From the NCBI RefSeq assembly GCF_944388365.1, contig NZ_CALXIN010000017.1, forward strand, positions 1-34,887: a stretch of DNA of 34,887 bases. The letters are read 5' to 3'. Positions 34,655 to 34,887 of the stretch are shown piece after piece. The DNA is from an uncultured Negativibacillus sp. Lineage in GTDB: Bacteria; Bacillota; Clostridia; Oscillospirales; Ruminococcaceae. Positions within the stretch are counted from its first letter, which is position 1; every line of letters begins with the position of its first letter. A program made the translations under genes and the position numbers. A model generated the notes under the pieces. That model saw only the letters and a program-made list of their open reading frames with translations. It ran no database searches and was not told the origin of the DNA.

Positions 34655-34680
34655 CGGGTTGAACCCGCGAACTGTTCGCG
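34654..34680. repeat. Two overlapping perfect palindromes at the lepA 3' end
   Basis: GCGGGTT-G-AACCCGC (34654-34668) and CGCGAAC-T-GTTCGCG (34666-34680) share three bases; the first overlaps the last base of the stop codon. No T run follows, so neither is a standard terminator. Confidence 0.6.
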
Positions 34681-34817
34681 TTGTTGGTTAAGCACAAATC
34701 GGAGAGCTCTACTCTCGCGCAGACAGCTTATCTTTGATTCTTTTGGTTGGAATAAAGATAAAATCTTTTATTGACCACATTTCTTAGGACTCGTTTCCGA
34801 ATATCTTTTTATAATCA

Positions 34818-34862
34818 AAACCACCCGTTGAACGGGTGGTTTGAACAGGCCCTATAAGGGCC
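34818..34862. repeat. Tandem perfect hairpins, possible IS200/IS605-type end
   Basis: AAACCACCCGTT-G-AACGGGTGGTTT (34818-34842) is followed by GGCCCT-ATA-AGGGCC (34848-34862). Subterminal hairpins of this kind mark IS200/IS605-type elements and their associated RNAs in Clostridia. No transposase or TnpB frame is visible before the window ends, so the assignment is tentative. The rest of 34681-34887 shows no gene. Confidence 0.35.
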
Positions 34863-34887
34863 CATCTCTTGTGGTTGCCCCCTTAAG

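Noticed and set aside
34681..34817. tRNA or small RNA gene after lepA
   Set aside because: No cloverleaf, no T-loop sequence and no promoter-terminator pair could be found.

Overview
The window looks like chromosomal DNA of a low-to-mid GC anaerobic Firmicute, most probably a gut Clostridia of the Oscillospirales (Ruminococcaceae-like) group. This rests on the class III fructose-bisphosphatase, the BlaI, MerR and GlnK/GlnL-type regulators, the Lsa-type ABC-F protein, the CBS-type manganese pyrophosphatase, strong AGGAGG/AGAAAGG ribosome binding sites, and intergenic regions crowded with short perfect hairpins. The lineage is an inference. No rRNA, tRNA or CRISPR array was seen.

Layout. The left edge (1-71) resembles the end of an IS3-family element. 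From 101 to 8643 all genes are on the minus strand: fbp, secA (with a possible 12-codon leader ORF), a small acidic protein, a Sir2 deacylase, and htpG; an unusual block of stacked hairpins (6250-6710) separates the last two. Around 8850-9180 an AT-rich divergent region carries a run of DnaA-box-like 9-mers, including one perfect TTATCCACA. To its right run a small conserved protein, rlmB and a 1013-residue membrane protein that reads as a catalytically dead P1B-type ATPase behind a 445-residue disordered and coiled-coil N-terminus.

From 13.6 to 18 kb are a BlaI-like repressor (-), a DEAD-box helicase with a DbpA-like RNA-binding domain (+), an OGG1-type 8-oxoguanine glycosylase overlapping a GH18-like lipoprotein (+), and a shared terminator. 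From 18.1 to 22 kb on the minus strand are an orphan PTS IIC permease and, upstream of it, a GlnK/GlnL-like two-component system that may control it. From 22.1 to 26.6 kb are a DUF4397 protein with a 17-residue repeat, an Lsa-family ABC-F ribosome-protection protein preceded by a consensus promoter, a 6-codon leader peptide and an intrinsic terminator (a likely attenuator), and a CBS/DRTGG manganese-dependent pyrophosphatase.

From 26.8 to 31.3 kb a MerR/GyrI-type regulator with a classic 19-bp-spacer promoter converges on a heterodimeric multidrug ABC exporter pair. The right end holds a GT8 glycosyltransferase, a small membrane protein, lepA, and two pairs of perfect hairpins, the last resembling subterminal structures of IS200/IS605-type elements.

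Three drug-response modules (ABC-F with attenuator, MerR/GyrI regulator, ABC exporter pair) lie within about 8 kb. The most unusual items are the pseudo-P-type ATPase, the ABC-F attenuator, the DnaA-box cluster away from any recognisable dnaA gene, and the secA leader ORF.
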